DNA of 64,000 bases from NCBI GenBank assembly GCA_029215795.1, contig JARDYH010000003.1, positions 93,032,609 through 93,096,608 of the forward strand, read 5' to 3'. The notes beneath the pieces are model-generated. The model was not told the origin of the DNA. It saw only the letters and a list, made by a program, of their open reading frames with translations, and ran no database searches. Shown in pieces: positions 10,564-22,420 of this stretch. Source of the DNA: Anniella stebbinsi (lineage: Eukaryota > Chordata > Lepidosauria > Squamata > Anniellidae). Positions within the stretch are counted from its first letter, which is position 1. Every line of letters starts with the position of its first letter. The translations under genes and the position numbers were made by a program.

Positions 10564-10907
10564 CTACATTGAGTCAGAGACTTTTGACCCATCTAGCCCA
10601 GCCTAGTATTGTGGACATTGACTTGAGGCAGCTTTCAGGCAAGCGACTTTCCTAAGGAAGGTTTTTTTTACAACTATATACGTGTGTGTGTGTGTGTGTG
10701 TGTATTCTTTGTTCTGTTCTATATTGTAATATTTGTATTATATGATGCTGATTGTAAAATTGGGCTAAAATCTATTTTAGGTTGCCTCAAATAAAATAAA
10801 TTTGATTGACTTTCCTAGCCCTTCTTGCAGCTGTTGGGGGTTGAACCTGGGACCTTCTGCATGCAAAACAACTGCTCTACCACTGGGAAACGGCCCCTCC
10901 ACGAGCT
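10564..10907 (-). mobile_element. tRNA-derived SINE, interrupted
   Basis: Read on the minus strand it begins with a tRNA-like pol III promoter: A box around agtggtagagcagttg and B box aggttcaac (10845-10890). Its 3' part (tgactcaatgtagc reversed, near 10566) matches the tails of the SINE copies at 38327 and 51606. The body is split by an insertion at 10655-10807. Confidence 0.8.
10655..10807 (+). mobile_element. retroposon fragment nested in the SINE
   Basis: The insert is bracketed by the 10-bp duplication gactttccta (10645-10654 and 10808-10817). It contains a (TG)n tract at 10682-10703 and ends in an A-rich tail, caaataaaataaat. The A-rich end plus long duplication indicate LINE-type insertion on the plus strand. 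The family was not identified. Confidence 0.7.
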
Positions 10908-11334
10908 GCTTGAGTGCTGTAAAAACATAACATCCCAGCAACAGAAGCACTGTTTTTAAAAAAAGATGTATGGGCCTTCTACATCAATGAAGGACAGGTG
11001 AATATTTATTATTATTATTTTTTTAAGTCAAGAGCAGCACCCCAAAATTCATCCCTGATCTAGCCATGATTACCGTATGGCAAAAATAGGCCATCTAATG
11101 TGATTACAATTTACATAACTTAGCTGCACTTGCTTAGACAGGCAAACCTCCCTTCACTTGCAACCTCTGCCAATTTACGTTTCTTTTGTTTTGTTATTCT
11201 TCTACTGGAAAGCTGGGAAAGTCAGTGCTTATTCACTACAAGGCAACTAAATCTTTCTTTGCCTCTTCGATAAAACCTTGCCCGAGCCCGTCAGCATCAT
11301 TCAACAACTCCTTGGTAGTTTGCCCAAACACAAC

Positions 11335-11350
11335 GGGGGGGGGGGGGGGG
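11335..11350 (+). repeat. G16 homopolymer
   Basis: Sixteen consecutive G residues; a possible assembly or sequencing length error spot and a G-quadruplex candidate. Confidence 0.85.
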
Positions 11351-11632
11351 ATGCCTGGGAATTAAGATGAGGGAGTTTCCAGGATGGAAGGTTCAAGCCA
11401 GAGACAATTGCCGTATGTATGACAAATCTCCCAATGACTAATAAACCGCATCCAAAGAATCAAGAGCTTCCCTGAACCACTAGCAGCAGTAAATCATACT
11501 TGTCATTTTTATATCCCTGTTACGTACCATTTCAGAAGTCGCAGAGGGCAATTTTCACACCTCCTGAAACAACTTTAGATCTTCCAATCCAGAGGTTCTT
11601 ACCTGATCACCCTAGCCCATCCTACAATAGAG

Positions 11633-11722
11633 CAGCCTTCCCCAAGCTGGAGCCCTTCGGATGTGTTATACTACAACTCCTAGCATCCCCCAAGCCAGCA
11701 TAGCCAAGGTTGGGGAAGGCTG
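11633..11722. mobile_element. palindromic hAT-type MITE, internally shortened
   Basis: Ends cagccttccccaagctgg and, reversed, cagccttccccaacc. The 8-bp flanks caatagag (11625-11632) and caatggag (11723-11730) agree at 7 of 8 positions. At 90 bp it lacks most of the second arm, yet the duplication shows that both termini are the original ones. Confidence 0.88.
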
Positions 11723-12311
11723 CAATGGAGACAGACCAGGAGGTTGGCTACTGTGAGCCTGCCACTCACAGCAGAGGGCTGCTGAAATGGTTCTCCTGAG
11801 GGCCAGACTAGATGTTACAGGGCAGTCACCATGTACTTACCCATTTGTCTCCCTGACTCACATATCAAGTGGAGTTGGGGGGGGGGTGTATGTTTTTAAG
11901 AGAAGGGAAGTGAAACCCTATCTCAGTATGGTTCATCATTTTAATCAATTTCCCTCCCAGCCCAGATCTGATGCCCAAAGTGAGTCAGGCTGTGGAGAAG
12001 CTGGCAATGATAGGGGATGGTCTCCCTCCTGAACTGCACACTCCATTAAATGTAAATAGCTCTCCCCCCACCTCACACTTTATGAGAATGGAGCAGACAT
12101 GTGAATAAAATACACAAGCTTTCTTGTCTCATTTGGCCCTGAGTTACTTCAAGCGTCACTGGAAGGAACACAGAAGCAGAGCTAAAGTGCCTATGTTTCG
12201 CTGGAGTTTGTCAAGGATGAGCAGGCCCAAGGGGGGAGGACAAGGAACTTGCATGTTACCATGAAATGCTGTAGTCTACATTAGCATTGTGGCTTGGGCC
12301 TATGGTAGGCT

Positions 12312-12619
12312 GACTATATGGAAAGGAGGACAGGGCTCCTGTATCTTTAACAGTTGCATAGAAAAGGAATTTCAGCAGGTGTCATTTGCATGCATGCAGC
12401 ACCTGGTGAAATTCCCTCTTCATCACAACAGGTAAAGCTGCAGGAGCCCTGCCTAGCATGACCTAATACAAAAGAGGGCATGGTTCTTGCAGCTTTAACT
12501 GTTGTGATGAAGAGGGAATTTCACCAGGAGCTGCATGCATACAAATGACACCTGCTGAAATTCCCTTTTCTATGCAACTGTTAAAGATACAGGAGCCCTG
12601 TCCTCCTTTTCATATGGTC
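12312..12619. mobile_element. foldback element, two ~142-bp inverted arms
   Basis: The left arm (12312-12453) and the right arm (12477-12619) are complementary over almost their whole length, with roughly one difference per 15 bases, around a short loop of about 23 nt. Shared blocks include ggagccctgtcctcctttt and its complement, and gtgaaattccctcttcatca. There is no coding potential. It looks like a foldback MITE; superfamily not assigned, flanks show gggcct-like similarity on both sides. Confidence 0.85.
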
Positions 12620-15600
12620 ACCCTAGGCCCTATGGGCTCTTTGGAATCTATACCTTTGATTTACAGCTGCACAACTTGTATTGTGGCCTGGCAGGTCCTT
12701 GAGGCAGCAGTGTCAGGAAAGCAGCAAAACCAGGAGGTTTATCAAGCCCCCCACCCACTCCCATGGATTCCCATATATGGTCTATGGGTCAGAATTTGCA
12801 AAGGTCTGCTTTCGATGTAAATTAAAACAAGAAATGGAGTGTCTTCAGATTCTTCTGGGGGGGAGGGGCAGGGCAATGTTTATCGTCACTATCATTGTGG
12901 TGCAGTCAGAAAGACTGCATGTCAGCTTCTGTAATTCATTAACAAGCACTAATTGCTGAACTGCAAGTTCATTACAAGGAATGAAAATTACAAACTGTAC
13001 ATTTCCATTATGTAAATAAATAGCTCAGCTGTAAATAACCTCTCTGCTTTTCTTCCTGTCTGATTATACCCATTTAGTACTCCTTAGCTAGATACTCTTT
13101 TACATCTACTTTGTCACATTTCCTGGCTCAAAATGCCAAAGATGGATTGCTAATGGCTGCTGTTCACAGAGATTCCTTTGTGACTTTGGTCTGTAGTAAC
13201 GTATCTTGATACTCGGCAGTATTGGATCATTTACATGTTTACTATTTGACATTATTTGATAGCTGACATGCAGTGGTATTTATACAGATTGACAGTTTAT
13301 AAGATTTCACATTTGATACTTGCCAAAATCAATAAGCATGACATGCAAGATCTGTGAATGGGATTTCCCACTTTAAAAATAAACAAAAAACCTGCTGTGG
13401 AGGCCTGATTCAGATCAGAGTGATGGCACTGGGGAAGGGATTTTTTTTGTTTTTGTTTTATCCTTTTTCTGCCATGCTATTTTCATAATTTAAAGCATGC
13501 TCTAGCTGCTTCTTGTCCAGTGGAAGAAAACATACATACCATCCAAAGCTCCTATCCATAAAACTTCAATTTTCAGTTCAGAATTTTGAAACCAAAAATA
13601 TAAATGCAAAGCAGATTGCATTCTATTAAGTTCTGAATTTTTTTGGCAAAAATTTGGTTCAAGCTTTAAGGCAGTGTTCAATACTGCCCTCGCAGTACCT
13701 GAAGCAATCAGAAACGACGTTTCCATTTGTTTCTGGAATAGTTCAGGTCAGTGGAGCTCACAGAAGGGAGACTCCCGGGAACGCAATGGAACCTTTGGAA
13801 ACACAGTGGCACGACCAATGGTCAGGAATGCTGGGAGGGCACCAGGTGGGGGGGAAGGCCATTATAGAAGGCTCTTATTTGTGAGCAAGGACATTGCGGA
13901 TCGTATAATGGTATATTAAGGACTGTGTGGAACAGCCATTTTAATTCCATTCCCTGATAATAAATAATAATAAATGTGGAAAGGCCTCAGCTATGGTGAA
14001 GAGCTCTAGCGTAGAAGAACCTTTTATGAACTTACTCCCCCACCCACCCTTTGATCCACCCCTGTAATGCAACGCAGTAATGGGTTCTTCAGGTGAATAT
14101 GCTGAGATTCTCATATGCAGTTCCATGCAGGCTGCTGTTCCATGTGAGGATCTGCAGAGAGGGGTGCTATTCCAACACTGACATTTGAATCGAAATAATA
14201 CAGGATTCCTCTCCCCTAAAACTGCACACAGAGAATGATCATTAGAAGGAAGCAGCAGCAGCTGTTCCCAAGCTCCATTCCTCTCAGATTAGGTCAGGAT
14301 GATGACACAGTGGGGATATAGTAAGTCCCACAAATTCAGTGAAGATCTGTGAGGTTCTTCTGAGAGGGTTTGTTTAACTCTTGGCTGCTGGGAGGAACAA
14401 GTCTGCACTTGCCTCAGGAGTCCATCCTTCCCTAGAAATGTACACACAGAACCTCAGGTATTGCATGTCTGCTAAGTGGGGGAGGCATATGGTTCTAATG
14501 AACTGATTGCCACTTGTGAGATAAAAGCATTGGGCACATGCTCAAAGGCCCTCTCCTGTGTAATTCCTTCACTTATTCTAAGGCTAAGCCCTCACACCGA
14601 AGGCAGGTACTTGGGCTCAGCACTAGCTCAAATCAGCCCTGAATTATTACTACCGCTGCTGCTAACTACTATTTCAAAAAGCCTCAACGGTTAGGTGCTG
14701 TGTAACGATTGCGTTAAAAAGAAAAAAAGCCTTGTGAACAGACATAGAGTCTAAGAAGGTAATAAAGTCAGAGCTGGATGCAAGTGAACTTCATTTACCA
14801 ATGCTAAACTCAAGGTCGCTTCATATGCTAGATTGGGAAAGCATAAGATTTCCCATAGGATACATGCTGCAGGCAGCCATGGAAACCGAGAGCTTCCTGT
14901 GGTGCGTACATCCATAGTATACATAATTTTGAAATGTGTTTTAAAATGCAAAAATTTCCTCTTAAAGATATATGGGCCCATGGTAAAAACTAGTGTATGA
15001 GTTCACGCTCAGAAAAAATGAATAAGTTTATGGCTTATGCATCTATGTATTTTGACCTTATGACCAAAAAATGAACTTTCAAAGGGCTTTTTAATTTTCC
15101 TTTAAAACAAAACAAACAAACAAAAACATCCAAAATTGACAGAGCAGCAAGAATATGAGATTATGTAAGCTTTTTAGGGGTAAAAATACCTTGAAACCTG
15201 ACATAAGGAACATTTTTTGTGAAGAAGAACTATTGAGAGAAGTTACACAGTAATGCTTTTATTGACTCCAGGGCCTTCAAATAATTACTGTCTGGCTCTC
15301 TTCGGAATCCATGGAATTGAAGCAGGCTATTGATAACAAACTGTGACTTTTCTCACTAGTATTTCTGTTGGTAGTCTCCGAGAACCATGGGATTAGAATC
15401 CCAGTGTTCTTAATCCAATTATGTGGGTATTTCTTTCCCCATATCCACCACTCTCGCCTTGGCAATCTGTTCAGTTGCAAGTGGATGTAATTTTAATGAT
15501 CTATAGATTTATTTAAGGGAATTCATATTCCAGTTTTCCACTAAAAAAAACCTAAACAAATTTTTATAATACGTTAAAACAAACATAGAAAAATCAACAA

Positions 15601-16037
15601 ACATAAAAAGTCCCATAGCGCACCTGATGTAATGACACCCCAAGGCATTATGGGAAACTCAAATGGCCAACTGCTGCTTTCACCATTGCTGCCCAGTAAA
15701 CCTACTGAAGCAGAAAGCCCCCCCCCCAGCACTTTGCTGAGAGCCACCTCAAAATTGGAGCTGGCCTTACTGTGAGAAATTTGGCTTCGGTTGACTCACT
15801 AGGCTTGGCAGTAGAAATGTTTGTGAATGTTTGTGAATATTGCAACTACTTTGAAGTTGAAAAAGAAACTGCTCAGCAATGAAGACAGGGATAGATAGAC
15901 CAGGGATAGGGTTCAGTAGAAAAAGGAATAAGCAACACTATGGATGTACTGGTCAGGTGTTTGTCTGGATGAATGCTGTATGGGAATGGTGTGTAGGAGC
16001 AGTGTGTGTATAAAAGTATTGCGTGAAAATTGTGGCT

Positions 16038-16209
16038 GGGTCCAGAAGGCACGTTAACCCATGATGGCTTAAATAAACCACAATGGTTTATTTAGCCCAT
16101 CATGGGTTAGCATATAGTCTGTGAGCTCTTTTCCTACCCATGGTGGCTTATTTCCCCCAAACAAACCATTCTGATAACCCATCATGGGTAAGCGTGTCAT
16201 CTGACCTGC
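16038..16209. mobile_element. palindromic MITE (PIF/Harbinger-like)
   Basis: The left end gggtccagaaggcacgttaa and the right end reversed caggtcagatgacacgctta pair well, followed on both sides by acccatgatgg. Internal pairing continues around gtttattta. About 170 bp, no coding. Confidence 0.65.
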
Positions 16210-17736
16210 AGAGTGGGTTAAGCAGCCCGCCTACAGAGTCGCTTGGCAAGAGCGTTCAAAAACACTGCCACCACTCTGCTCCTCTAGGGCAATTTCTGTT
16301 TCCAAGCTCTGCCTAACAACAGATTACACTGCCTAGCCATGCAGGTTTTCACTGTGCAACAGATGCCTCCCCGGCGAGGGGAACTTGTGCATGAAATTTC
16401 CTTCTATTCCTGCAGACCTTCAAGGTTTTAGAACCCCCACTGCCTTTTTGGTGCCCGCAGCCAGAAGTAAGGGAGGGGTTGGGAAACCAGTTTGGCAAAC
16501 AAGGAGGGGGGGGCTGGTGTGGGAAGGAATGCTTTGAGAATCAGGGTGATGTGGGGTGGGTGCGTGGTTGGGAGTGGTGGGGGTGCGAGGAAGCGGCTAA
16601 AGATCGATGCTGCATAGAGAACGGTGGGGATCCAGCAGAGACAGGAGACAAAAGAAGTTGCCCCTAGAGTGAAGCAGGCTAATCGGAGACAGACAGGTGA
16701 AATAGTGGTGACGTGAGGGGTAGTGGGTTATGGTTTCCACCACAAAGGAAACTGGGATACCTGCTCACATGAGCAGGAAGACTACAGAGGAGGAGGGGTG
16801 AGGGGGAAGGAATAAACTATGCAGCGTACTTTATTTGCCCAATCGTGTAACGGGCCACAGTGAACTATTTCCAAAATAAGTTACTGATTTTACTATGAAA
16901 CAACCATGGCTGTAGGTGACGTGTAAACTCGTCCTGTGTGAATGCTGTGCGTATGAAAGAGTGAAGTGAGAGTGGACACAGAAAAAATATATTACACATA
17001 AAACCATGCATCTGCAAATGTATGTGTTTCTCCACTTGTTCATGCATGTTTTCCAAGTAACAGATTCTAGGGGAGCTCTAAACATTGCTGTGTTTAATTC
17101 TGGGTGCTATGCTTTACTGTAAGCATTTAACTGAAACTGACACAAGCTGGCAACAGTCCTCCTGTGGTGTGTTGCTGCAATAAATCAACATGCATGGTAA
17201 AATATCTAAATACTTCTCCTGGCCCTTGAACTGAATAGAATTGCTAATGACTAAGCTAATTTGAAAGTTGTGAGTTGAGAAATGAAAGCAAGAATAGGCT
17301 TGTGTTTCTTTGTCACAAACATTTCAGGATTTCACAAGCCATTTGAGGTTCTGAAAGTGATGAGTCAGGGTCTCAGGACTTCCAACCCTCAACTGTGGAC
17401 TGCATAATCTTGCAGTCCTCAAGTCTGCAGAATTAGGGTTTGTGGTGGTGCATTTTACATGCTTCTTGCTTTTCTTTTAAAACTTGAATGAATTGGGGGT
17501 TGTTATTAAAAGTACTAAATTTTTAAGGCATGACAATTAAAAGCCCTCTTTATTTAAAATCAAAATTAGTCTTCAGGACTAGAGGAAAAGAGGCAAATAT
17601 AAAAATTATCTTGATGTTGCTGGTTCAACTAAGATCTCTCTCACCTCAGAGCATTAATTATCCTGTGAGCAAATTCACTTTCAGAATGACCTAGAACCCT
17701 ATTCAGGCGTTCTGTACCTGCACAGGGCAAACACGC

Positions 17737-17739
<3 letters not shown>

Positions 17740-17799
<60 letters not shown>
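17740..17799 (+). repeat. compound microsatellite (GA)n(GACA)n
   Basis: About 16 GA units followed by six to seven GACA units. GACA/GATA tetranucleotides are common in reptile genomes. Confidence 0.92.
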
Positions 17800-17857
17800 C
17801 CCAGCTTCCCTCTCCATCGTCTCATTCATCACTCATGCGGGCTGTGTTGACATTCTT

Positions 17858-17932
17858 CTTTGCCCCGGGGTGGCTCCAAATCTGCACAGCGTCAGCTAGA
17901 CGATGCAGATTCGAAGTCACCCCGGGGCAAAG
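17858..17932. repeat. imperfect hairpin, ~33-nt arms with CCCCGGGG core
   Basis: Left arm ctttgccccggggtggct and on to aatctgcacagcgtc, right arm reversed ctttgccccggggtgact and aatctgcatcgtc. Only a few mismatches and a loop of about five bases. It begins 59 bp after the microsatellite. The core is CpG-bearing and self-complementary (ccccgggg on both arms). No family recognised. Confidence 0.75.
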
Positions 17933-18612
17933 AGATGAAGATGCATGGTGGAAAGGTTGGGGACTCACCCCAACTTTTCCAGCAAGAGTGAGGGCAGCCT
18001 GGCTCTTCCGCTGGTCTGTCCTCACTCAGGAGCCACTCTGGGGATGTTCCCAGTGGATGGCAACCCGATTGGTTGCCTTTCACTGGGGCAGGGGGCTGGC
18101 TGGTGAGTGGAATGGCTGCTGGAACGCCCCATGCTGCCTTGCCATAGGGAGAAGAGTTTAGGAAAATAAATTATTTTCTTCCCTTGAGCCTCCTCCTCCT
18201 CCTCCTCCGTCTTTTCTTGTCTCTTTTCTTGTCTCAGGGAGGGATGGGGGAGGGGGCAGATGACCTCCATAAACCCCATGCTTGATCCTTGGCATGGGGA
18301 TTATCTGGCACAACGCTGCAGGAGCAAAAGTGTGAGGTTTGGGGGGAATGCGGCGCCAACTCGGTGCCATGAAGATAGCCCCATACTGGGCAACTCTTTG
18401 AAGAGGAGAGCTTCTTATATCTGTGGAGTCTCTTCACACAAGCCAGAACACTGGAAAACTGGAGCTTGAAGATACAGGAGGCTCTCATCTTCAGACAGGC
18501 ACCCTCTAAGAATAGAGGGTGAGGAACATGATGGAGAGGGGCAGGGGTAGCCTGTTCCCTCTTGTTGCATATTTGCCCTATTCAGGTGCAGAATGCCTGA
18601 ATAGGATTTTTA

Positions 18613-18918
18613 TCATAGAATAATAGAGTTGGAAGGGGCCTATAAGGCCGTCAAGTCCAACCCCCTGCTCAATGCAGGAATCTACCCTAAAGCATCCCTG
18701 ACAGATGGTTGTCCAGCTGCCTCTTGAATGCCTCTAATGTGGAAGAGCCCACCACCTCCCTAGGTCATTGGTTCCATTGTCGTATTGCTCTAACAGTCAG
18801 GAAGTTTTTCCTGATGTCCAGCCGGAATCTGGTTTCCTGTAAATTGATGTCATTATTCCGTGTCCTGCATTCTGGGTTGATTGAGAAGAGATCCTGGCCC
18901 TCCTCTGTGTGACTGGTT
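18613..18918 (-). mobile_element. CR1 LINE 3' end, 5'-truncated
   Basis: The plus strand starts atcatagaataatagagttg, the reverse complement of a CR1 3' terminus with its ATTCTATG-type octamers, and continues with the conserved stretch agtccaaccccctgctcaat and gaagtttttcctgatgtcca. About 300 bp of the 3' UTR and end of ORF2 remain. Typical 5'-truncated CR1, antisense in this frame of view and on the same strand as FRMD4A. Confidence 0.88.
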
Positions 18919-19487
18919 TGCTATATAACTGATTTTGAGGTCATGGTTGTAGTCTAATCAGGGAGCATATGTTTCTTATTAGTTGGTCGACAAATGGTCA
19001 GCTTTTCCAGGGCTGAATTAGGTCCGGTGGCTACTAGCTGCTGACACCTATGTAATTTATTTAATCAACACTCATACCCATCTTATTCTTGTAAGTAATC
19101 TTAGAAATTGGACCGGTGAAGAGAACTGTAAGCCTAATATAGTCACAGCTTGAGTCTATTTTTAAAACAATTGTAGCAATTCAATGAATTACAATAAGAC
19201 TAGTCATTTCCTCCAAAACGTCCCTCTGCTGTATGGGGTAAGACTATTGTATTTTCTGAATTCCGCAAATACATCGAGCATTCATGAATGCAAGCAAACA
19301 ACTTTATTTGCTGTATGCAATCTAGTCAAAGGTTTGTTGGATCAATGGTGAGTGGAAGAAAATATAATGCCTAATGTATCACATACTGAGAGCTATAATA
19401 TATAATTACAAGATAAATCTTCTAAATCAATGGCAATCAAATTTCTTTTAAAATAATTTATTTGAAGAATATTCATGCAAAACTCAC

Positions 19488-19510
19488 CTTGAAAAATCTC
19501 CTTTTGCTTC
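19488..19510 (-). CDS. FRMD4A: FRMD4A 23-nt microexon (exon E)
   Basis: A microexon of only 23 nt encoding EAKGDFS plus two bases of the next codon. It has a clean acceptor (attttacag, preceded by a T-rich tract) and a donor gtgagt. It enters in phase 0 and leaves in phase 2. Joined to exon F it restores the expected F2-lobe peptide EAKGDFSSNE. It is far below the size that gene predictors or open-frame scans detect, yet both splice sites and both phases fit, and the neighbouring exons cannot be joined in frame without it. It sits in the middle of about 20 kb of intron. Confidence comes from peptide recognition and phase, not length. Confidence 0.93.
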
Positions 19511-19665
19511 CTGTAAAATTACAAAAAGGGGGCAGAGGGGGGGAAATGTCACTTTATAAATCTGAAGAAAATATATATTCCTAGATTTGTCACCAAAATG
19601 TATTAAGAGGTTTTTTTTTTTGTTAACACAAATGATCCCATGTTCAAATTAAAGTATCACAATAT

Positions 19666-19752
19666 GGTTGGATCCACACTTAGTCATAGTTAGAGCACAC
19701 CCAATTATTTCAATGGGTCTATTCAAAGCATGACTAAGTCTGGATCCAATCC
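19666..19752. mobile_element. short palindromic MITE
   Basis: Outer arms ggttggatccacacttagtc and, reversed, ggattggatccagacttagt, 21-23 bp with two or three mismatches; the middle holds caatgggt-type words common in squamate MITEs. 87 bp in total. Confidence 0.65.
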
Positions 19753-19966
19753 ATTGGGTTTACAACTGTCAACTTTCATGACAGTAGTCAGGTGCCTTGT
19801 AGGTGTATTTTATATGCATCTAAAGCAAAAATTTGCCAACTTTGATTTTTGGCAGTCTCTTTAAAAAAAACAATACTGGAATCCCCACGGCCCACCACAG
19901 TGTCTTATATTTATAGTTTAAGACTTCATACTCAGCATCTCTGAACAGTAAAGTGCATACCTAAGT

Positions 19967-20095
19967 CAGGGGTGGGCAATCTGTGATCCTCCAGATGTTG
20001 TTGGACAGCATCTCTCATCAGCCCTTGCCAGCATAGCTAATGGTGAGGAGCTGCAGTCAAGCAACATCTGGAGGACCACAAATTGCTCACTACTG
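19967..20095. mobile_element. palindromic hAT-type MITE (CAGGGGTGGGCAA end type)
   Basis: Starts caggggtgggcaatctgt, ends reversed ccagtagtgagcaatttgtg. Central arms around ctccagatgttgttgga are inverted. Flanks acctaagt and gtgtaagt share taagt, a weak remnant of an 8-bp duplication. Confidence 0.75.
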
Positions 20096-20931
20096 GTGTA
20101 AGTAATCCTGAATATGCAGTCTTGCTTAAGAACATAACAAATATCTTGCAAGTTAAGGCCAAGGTCTACCCAGTCTACATTCTTTACTAGAATCCCAGCA
20201 GCCAGCAGGCACTGGGCTAAAAGTATTGAAAAGTAGAGAGTGGTTTCCTGCATAGACCATGGTTTATCTTCGGCCCACTCTGGGTAAATAGTACTCTGTT
20301 TAAAAGCAGCACTACATCACAAATTTAAACGAAGGAACCATAAGGAATTGTAATCCTGTAAATGTTGTGGGGTTCTCCAACACACACACACACACTTACC
20401 CAGCTCATAACATTCCCAGAGTTCTTTGGGAGAATCTATAATAACTAGTGTTAAGCCCATGTCATCGTGCCTGCTAGTAGTTCTGCCCCTTTCCTGCTTT
20501 TTGCCCCTCACCACCACAGAGGGGCTCATGAATAATGCAAATGTGGCTCATGCATAGAGAATCCCCCTTCAAAATTTGCATGTGGCACAGCCCTGCCCCC
20601 ACCCTCTCACACCCCAATTGGCCGCCTCCATCTCCTTCCCCCTCCCTGATGGCAGCGATAGCTTAACCACGTGGCTGGATGTTGCGCCCGCCGCCTTCAC
20701 TCCACACTGGTGTGAGGAGCTGACCTGCCCCGCTTAATTGCTATCAAAGATCGAGCTTTGAACTTTTTCTACATGTTCACACTGTTCAAGCTTCGGTTTA
20801 AAACAAAAATGAGCCAATCAGGCTGGTAGATCTTGAGTAATAAGCCTCATACTACCGTATTCTTATATAAATATAGAAGATATAGATAGATAGCTATTTT
20901 AAATACAGACTTGTAAATATCCACTGGCCCT

Positions 20932-21286
20932 GGCCCCCTCCACAAGGATGCGCTTTTGCGCCCGGTTCGGGGATTATGCGCATTTTCGCGGAGGCGCATT
21001 TACGCCTAATCCCTCTGCACGGGAGGTGGCGAGAGGCGGCGAAGCGCATTAATTGATGTCCAAAAAGCGCTTTAGAAGACGTTAATGCGCATAATCGCTT
21101 GTTCACACGGCGAAAATGCGCTTTAACGGCCGGAGAAAAATAAAAGTCGCTATTTAACGCGCATTCGAAAATGCGCATTATCGGGGAGATAACGCGCCTG
21201 TACGCCCGTTTTGCGCTCCGCTGGTGTGGAGGTAAAATTTATAATGAGCCTTCAAGGCTCATTAAACGTCTCGTGTGGAGGAGGCC
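20932..21286 (-). mobile_element. CpG-rich MITE, copy 2
   Basis: Reverse-oriented relative to the copies at 1807 and 45999. Ends ggccccctccacaag (left) and, reversed, ggcctcctccacacg (right). The interior carries more than ten GCGC/GCGCAT words, the block ttcgaaaatgcgcattatcg, and the shared segment cgcctaatccctctgcac. It is the most CpG-rich copy and therefore probably the youngest or least deaminated. The short open frames across it in both directions are by-products. Confidence 0.8.
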
Positions 21287-22180
21287 CTTGTCACCTGTAG
21301 CGAGTGAGGTGAACAAACACAAGAAAATTTGGTCAATTAAGAGCTGGTTGGTTTTCTTCCCCCAAAGGATTGACTAACATCAATATGAATGCCAGGATTG
21401 ACTAACATCAGTATGTGTGGCAACCATACCAGTAAAGTTGCTATGGCTAGTAACCTTTATGACATTTCTGCAAGACTGAACTATAAAGTTTTACATCTGT
21501 AGCATAGATGTACCTTTATATTCTGGTTTAACAGTGGCAGAAAGTAAAAGCCTGTTGGTCTGATTATCTTCCAAAGACTGGTCTCGATCCAACTTTGTGC
21601 AAGTATAGTTGTGCTTTTATTGGGGCTTGGGATTCCTTTAATAAGTTAAGCACATTTGGGACAGCTCAGTTTCTTCTTCTATTTTACTTTGGACACAAAT
21701 ATCCTTTTTGCAACATCTGCACTTCCTAAGCCACCACTCAAGGGAGCCCAAAACATTTGTTTTAGATGTTTCATGTGTGAGAACATTGTGACTTAACTCT
21801 TAGTCATCAGTCCCCACCATTATAACCAAAGTTCTGCATGTTCGAATAGTGCTGCTCAGTGCCAAAGGTATAGGTCTGAATTCTGAAGTGCCAAAGCTCT
21901 GCTCTGGAGATTGCATCGGATAGCAGACCTGTCCCTCTAGAGCAAGGGCTGTGGATATAGGAGGGAAGTGAGAGTAAGACAGGACACACAAGTTTGATCT
22001 CCTAGAGATATTCCAGGTCTCTTCCTTGAATGTCCTGTTTCGTTAAAAATAAAAAGAAACTTGAGGGGTTGTACGTATGGAAATATGTGCAAAATGTTTG
22101 GGAGATATAATTTATAACAGATTGCTCAGTAAGACCTTAACCTGCACCAGTGTTCTGGTCAATGAGTACATAGGCACTGG

Positions 22181-22420
22181 CAGGGCCGGCCAAACATTTG
22201 CTGCTTGAGGCAAAGGGCAAATATGATCAGAAGTCGACCGGACTGGCAATCGAATCTTACTTCAATGCTGGCTGCCTCAGCTGCACCTGAGGGCAGTAGG
22301 GTAGCTTAGGGGCACAGGGCAGGCTGGGAGATATACCTAGTGCACTGTCTTACACCACCTTGCTACTTCTCTTCGCCACCCCCCACCCCCCACCAGAATC
22401 TACCGCCTGAGGCTGAATGG
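22181..22420 (+). mobile_element. possible hAT fragment (CAGGGCCGGCC end)
   Basis: Begins cagggccggccaaacatttg followed by gctgcttgaggc, resembling the start at 54902 (cagggctggcccaagacact, then gctgcctgaggc). The right end is not clear; 22420 is an estimate from the ccgcctgaggctg block. Confidence 0.4.

Larger units (their letters stand above)
8654..19487 (-). other. FRMD4A intron between exons E and F (10,834 bp)
   Basis: Contains a nested cluster at 9910-10907 (hAT copies, a 3-bp-TSD element, a SINE split by a later insertion), a G16 run at 11335, a hAT copy at 11633, a 309-bp foldback at 12312, a palindromic MITE at 16038, a GA/GACA microsatellite at 17740, a hairpin at 17858 and a CR1 3' end at 18613. 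About 12,890-13,360 and 17,080-17,620 are AT-rich and repeat-free. No exon seen. Confidence 0.88.

Noticed and set aside
17835..18161. 108-codon open frame on the plus strand at the GC-rich hairpin
   Set aside because: Overlapped by several equally long frames on the other strand, which is what GC-rich non-coding DNA gives. No motif.
20932..21286. CpG-dense stretch as a CpG-island promoter
   Set aside because: Copies with the same sequence occur at 1807 and 45999 with inverted ends, so a transposon explains the composition.
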